From: JAKFWF01 sp031401535
Lineage (GTDB): Bacteria; Pseudomonadota; Alphaproteobacteria; Rhizobiales; Hyphomicrobiaceae
NCBI GenBank assembly: GCA_031401535.1
Contig: JANNRP010000247.1
Location: 1 to 8,693, forward strand
DNA: 8,693 nucleotides
Reading direction: 5' to 3'
Position numbers and translations under genes: made by a program. This document shows positions 7,274 to 8,693 of this stretch, in pieces. The first letter of the stretch is position 1; each line of letters starts with the position of its first letter. A model generated the notes under the pieces. It ran no database searches. It saw only the letters and a list, made by a program, of their open reading frames with translations, and was not told where the DNA came from.

Positions 7274-7309
7274 CCTGCCGCGGTTTTCCCTGAACCGTGG
7301 CCTGCCGCG
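7274..7309 (-). repeat. Hairpin and CCTGCCGCG direct repeat in the TAXI gene leader
   Basis: GCCGCGGTT (7277-7285) and AACCGTGGC (7293-7301) are inverted copies with a 7 nt loop; eight of nine positions pair in the leftward transcript, with one mismatch at 7280/7298. The left arm overlaps, and the right copy borders, a 9 bp direct repeat CCTGCCGCG (7274-7282 and 7301-7309). The structure lies about 45-70 nt before the TAXI start codon, well placed for a structured mRNA leader, but it has no following T-run and matches no riboswitch I know. Confidence 0.4.
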
Positions 7310-7449
7310 CCATTGTGCAGACGCGACACCGCACGATCCCTCCACGTTCGCGGCGGATGTTTGGCGTGAATTCGGTATTGTCGAGGCAGAAAAAAATCTT
7401 TGAACCGACGATTGGTTGCCGTTCAATTTTGGCTAGAGCCCATGTTTCA

Positions 7450-7471
7450 GCGCGGTTGCGCGGTGCGCGGT
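7450..7471. repeat. Three tandem GCGCGGT-like direct repeats
   Basis: GCGCGGT occurs at 7450-7456, 7458-7464 and 7465-7471, with only one extra base between the first two copies. The unit is short and GC-rich, so chance is possible in this composition, but the near-perfect array sits in the control region 45 bp upstream of the CtrA-type box. It could be a multi-copy regulator site or a slippage product. Confidence 0.4.
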
Positions 7472-7491
7472 AAGTCGTTTTCTCCTAGATG

Positions 7492-7518
7492 TAAAATCGT
7501 GCAGTCGAGACGATTTTA
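7492..7518. promoter_or_regulatory. 9 bp perfect inverted repeat, possible operator
   Basis: TAAAATCGT (7492-7500) and ACGATTTTA (7510-7518) are exact inverted copies separated by 9 bp. The outer TAAAAT of each arm also resembles a -10 hexamer on either strand. The right arm shares three bases with the first TTAA of the CtrA-type box, so a protein bound here would probably compete with, or cooperate with, a CtrA-like regulator. A hairpin in RNA is possible, but there is no U-run typical of an intrinsic terminator. Confidence 0.45.
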
Positions 7519-7530
7519 ACCTTCACTTAA
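7516..7530 (+). promoter_or_regulatory. CtrA-type binding box (TTAA-N7-TTAA) upstream of the rlpA-like gene
   Basis: TTAA (7516-7519), seven bases (CCTTCAC), then TTAA (7527-7530) followed by CCA gives an exact match to the full CtrA consensus TTAA-N7-TTAA with the favoured trailing C. CtrA is the essential cell-cycle response regulator of alphaproteobacteria and controls many division and envelope genes. The box lies about 90 bp before the rlpA-like start codon, a plausible distance for a promoter with a leader. It is the only such full box I found in an intergenic region of the window. In-vivo binding is inferred, not shown. Confidence 0.6.
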
Positions 7531-7620
7531 CCACGCGCTGTCACCGTTCCAGCGCCATTTGGACATCCTGTTGGGCGATGAGCACAGGGTGCTTGTGTTG
7601 CGGTCGTTGAGTTTACGGGG

Positions 7621-8289
7621 GTGGGCGTGTCCGATTTGACGTGGCGATGGTGGCAGGATCGGGCCGCGTTCGTTCTGCTATCTGGAATGTCGATCGCCAT
7701 TGGCGCCTGCGCCCGCTCGACGCCCGTCACCGAGCACATCAGCGCTGACCATCGGGCAAAGTCGCGCATGGTCGATCAGGGCACCGGCACCTCTGCCAGC
7801 CAGCGTCTTTATTCAGATAGCCAGCGGATTCCGAAGGGTGGCGGAGGCTATAAAATCGGCAGTCCTTATAAGATCACCGGGCGCTGGTACGTGCCGATGG
7901 AAGATCCGAACTATGATCGCGTCGGGCTCGGGTCGTGGTATGGCGCGGACTTCCACGGTCGCAAGACGGCCAATGGCGAGATCTTCGACATGAACGCACT
8001 GACGGCCGCCCATCCGACGCTGCCAATCCCGTCCTATGCGTATGTCACCAATCTCTCGAACAATCGCACGATCCTGGTACGCATCAATGATCGCGGACCC
8101 TATGCGCACGATCGTGTCATCGACCTTTCGAGGCGATCAGCGCGCGAGCTTGGTTACGAGTTGCAGGGCTTATCGCGTGTGCGTGTCCGCTATGCCGGTC
8201 GTGCGCCGCTCGATGGCAATGACCTGCATGAGCAGCGATTCCTGGCCAGCCTCGCGCCGCAGCGTAGTGCGTTGGCTAAGACTTTTTGA
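7621..8289 (+). CDS. rlpA: RlpA-family septal-ring lytic transglycosylase-like lipoprotein without SPOR domain
   Basis: RlpA proteins are outer-membrane lipoproteins with a double-psi beta-barrel that can cleave glycan strands lacking stem peptides at the division site. 222 residues. Basic residues (Arg9, Arg14) precede a hydrophobic core and a lipobox I-G-A-C with Cys30 as the lipidated residue. The barrel runs from about 102 to 178: GLGSWYGADFHGRKTANGE (102-120), DMNALTAAHPTLPIPS (123-138), ILVRINDRGPYAHDRVIDLS (151-170). Glu120, His131 and Asp157 occupy the positions conserved in active RlpA enzymes. After about residue 195 there is only a short tail, so the SPOR peptidoglycan-binding domain of E. 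coli and Pseudomonas RlpA is absent. Start: GTG at 7621; a second GTG at 7627 with GGGGG 5 nt upstream is an equally good choice and would give MSDLTWRWW. Septal targeting must come from something other than SPOR. A CtrA-type box precedes it. Its 3' end overlaps the convergent gene by 14 bp. Confidence 0.9.
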   Translation: MGVSDLTWRWWQDRAAFVLLSGMSIAIGACARSTPVTEHISADHRAKSRMVDQGTGTSASQRLYSDSQRIPKGGGGYKIGSPYKITGRWYVPMEDPNYDRVGLGSWYGADFHGRKTANGEIFDMNALTAAHPTLPIPSYAYVTNLSNNRTILVRINDRGPYAHDRVIDLSRRSARELGYELQGLSRVRVRYAGRAPLDGNDLHEQRFLASLAPQRSALAKTF

Positions 8290-8693
8290 AGTTGAAAATC
8301 TGGCCATTGACTGTAAGGCCGGGGCTCGCCAGTTCCAAGAACAGCGGCGCAAGGGCTTCCGGAGGGCTCAGAGTGTTTGCATCCTCGCCAGGGAACGCCT
8401 TGGCCCGCATTTGCGTGCGGATCGGGCCTGGATTGATGATGTTGGCGCGGATCGTCGTTCCGTCGACTTCGTGCGCGTAGGTTTTCACCAGCGCCTCAAG
8501 TCCCGCCTTTGAAACCGCGTAGGGTCCCCAGTAGGCGTTTTTCGCTGACGCCGCGCCCGACGATACAAAGATTGCCCGCCCGGCATCTGACCGCCGCAAT
8601 AGCGGATCGCAGGTGCGGATCAATCGCCAGTTGGCGTTGAGGTTTATCTCCATCACGTCGGCCCAGGCATCGTTGGTGATGTGGGCGAGTGGC
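8276..8693 (-). CDS. Short-chain dehydrogenase/reductase, YciK-like, N-terminus off the right edge
   Basis: The last 138 codons are visible; the NAD(P)-binding Gly-rich motif lies outside the window. In fragment numbering: MEINLNANWRLI (14-25) with the family Asn; IFVSSGAAS (41-49) with the catalytic Ser; YWGPYAVSK (54-62) giving the Tyr58-x3-Lys62 pair; and IINPGPIRTQMRAKAFPGED (85-104). The run SDAG...WG.YA.SK...INPG..RT.MRA.AFP.ED closely follows E. coli YciK, an SDR of unsettled function, so YciK-like is the best call, with a generic NAD(P)H oxidoreductase as fallback. The stop (TAG at 8276-8278) is inside the 3' end of the rlpA-like gene, a 14 bp tail-to-tail overlap. A GTG at 8656 is only an internal codon, because the frame stays open with SDR-like sequence to the edge. 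Confidence 0.9.
   Translation of the reverse strand, partial: PLAHITNDAWADVMEINLNANWRLIRTCDPLLRRSDAGRAIFVSSGAASAKNAYWGPYAVSKAGLEALVKTYAHEVDGTTIRANIINPGPIRTQMRAKAFPGEDANTLSPPEALAPLFLELASPGLTVNGQIFNFKKS

Larger units (their letters stand above)
7233..7620. other. Long divergent intergenic region between the TAXI and rlpA-like genes
   Basis: This 388 bp stretch is the only long gene-free part of the window. No small coding sequence with a ribosome binding site was convincing. From left to right it contains the TAXI ribosome binding site (7241-7246), an imperfect 9 bp hairpin and a 9 bp direct repeat in the presumed TAXI leader (7274-7309), a run of seven A (7390-7396), a 6 bp inverted repeat TTGAAC/GTTCAA (7400-7405 and 7421-7426), three GCGCGGT-like repeats (7450-7471), a 9 bp inverted repeat (7492-7518) and a CtrA-type box (7516-7530). 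TTGAAC read leftward from 7426 could be a -35 for the TAXI gene, but no good -10 follows. Confidence 0.6.

Noticed and set aside
7233..7334. N-terminal extension of the TAXI protein
   Set aside because: It would bury the signal peptide 34 residues inside the protein; GGGGAG before 7232 supports the shorter form.
7390..7396. Run of seven A as an intrinsic terminator for leftward or rightward transcripts
   Set aside because: No GC-rich stem sits directly beside it, and both flanking genes point away from it.
7400..7426. TTGAAC/GTTCAA inverted repeat as an operator or promoter
   Set aside because: Arms are only 6 bp with a 15 bp spacer and no matching -10 hexamer; a chance match is likely.
1..8693. 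CRISPR array, tRNA, insertion sequence, toxin-antitoxin or defence genes
   Set aside because: No regularly spaced long repeats, cloverleaf sequences, transposase motifs or short paired toxin-antitoxin frames were seen on either strand.

Overview
The window looks like a piece of chromosome from a GC-rich alphaproteobacterium, most likely of the Rhizobiales/Hyphomicrobiales type. Supporting this are third-position GC richness, densely packed genes with 4-14 bp overlaps, the protein family mix, and a full CtrA-type box (TTAA-N7-TTAA) upstream of an rlpA-like gene. No tRNA, rRNA, CRISPR array, insertion sequence or phage gene was seen, so this reads as core chromosome rather than an island. Genus cannot be told from sequence alone.

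Layout. 1-2555 (minus): a two-gene beta-oxidation-type unit, a 591-residue acyl-CoA dehydrogenase followed after 15 bp by a crotonase-fold protein whose last few codons lie off the left edge. 2556-2671: a 116 bp divergent gap. 2672-5085 (plus): a Sua5-type threonylcarbamoyl-AMP synthase whose stop overlaps the start of a D-2-hydroxyacid/D-2-hydroxyglutarate-type FAD dehydrogenase (ATGA overlap). 5086-7232 (minus): a TAXI-family periplasmic solute-binding protein, then an envelope-anchored protein with an Ig-like module, a Pro/Ala linker and Sel1-like repeats. The FAD dehydrogenase and the Sel1 protein converge with zero bases between their stop codons. 7233-7620: the only long non-coding stretch, holding a leader hairpin, short GCGCGGT repeats, a 9 bp inverted repeat and the CtrA-type box. 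7621-8289 (plus): a short RlpA-type lipoprotein with no SPOR domain. 8276-8693 (minus): the C-terminal part of a YciK-like short-chain dehydrogenase, overlapping rlpA tail to tail by 14 bp.

How the genes relate. The dehydrogenase/crotonase pair probably performs successive steps on an acyl-CoA. The Sua5/FAD-dehydrogenase pair is translationally linked but with no obvious shared pathway. The TAXI/Ig-Sel1 pair is the least explained: the receptor has no TRAP permease beside it but has a structural envelope protein as its partner. The rlpA control region suggests cell-cycle regulation of a wall-remodelling lipoprotein. Most genes here are ordinary; the TAXI/Ig-Sel1 pair and the rlpA upstream region are the best candidates for follow-up.
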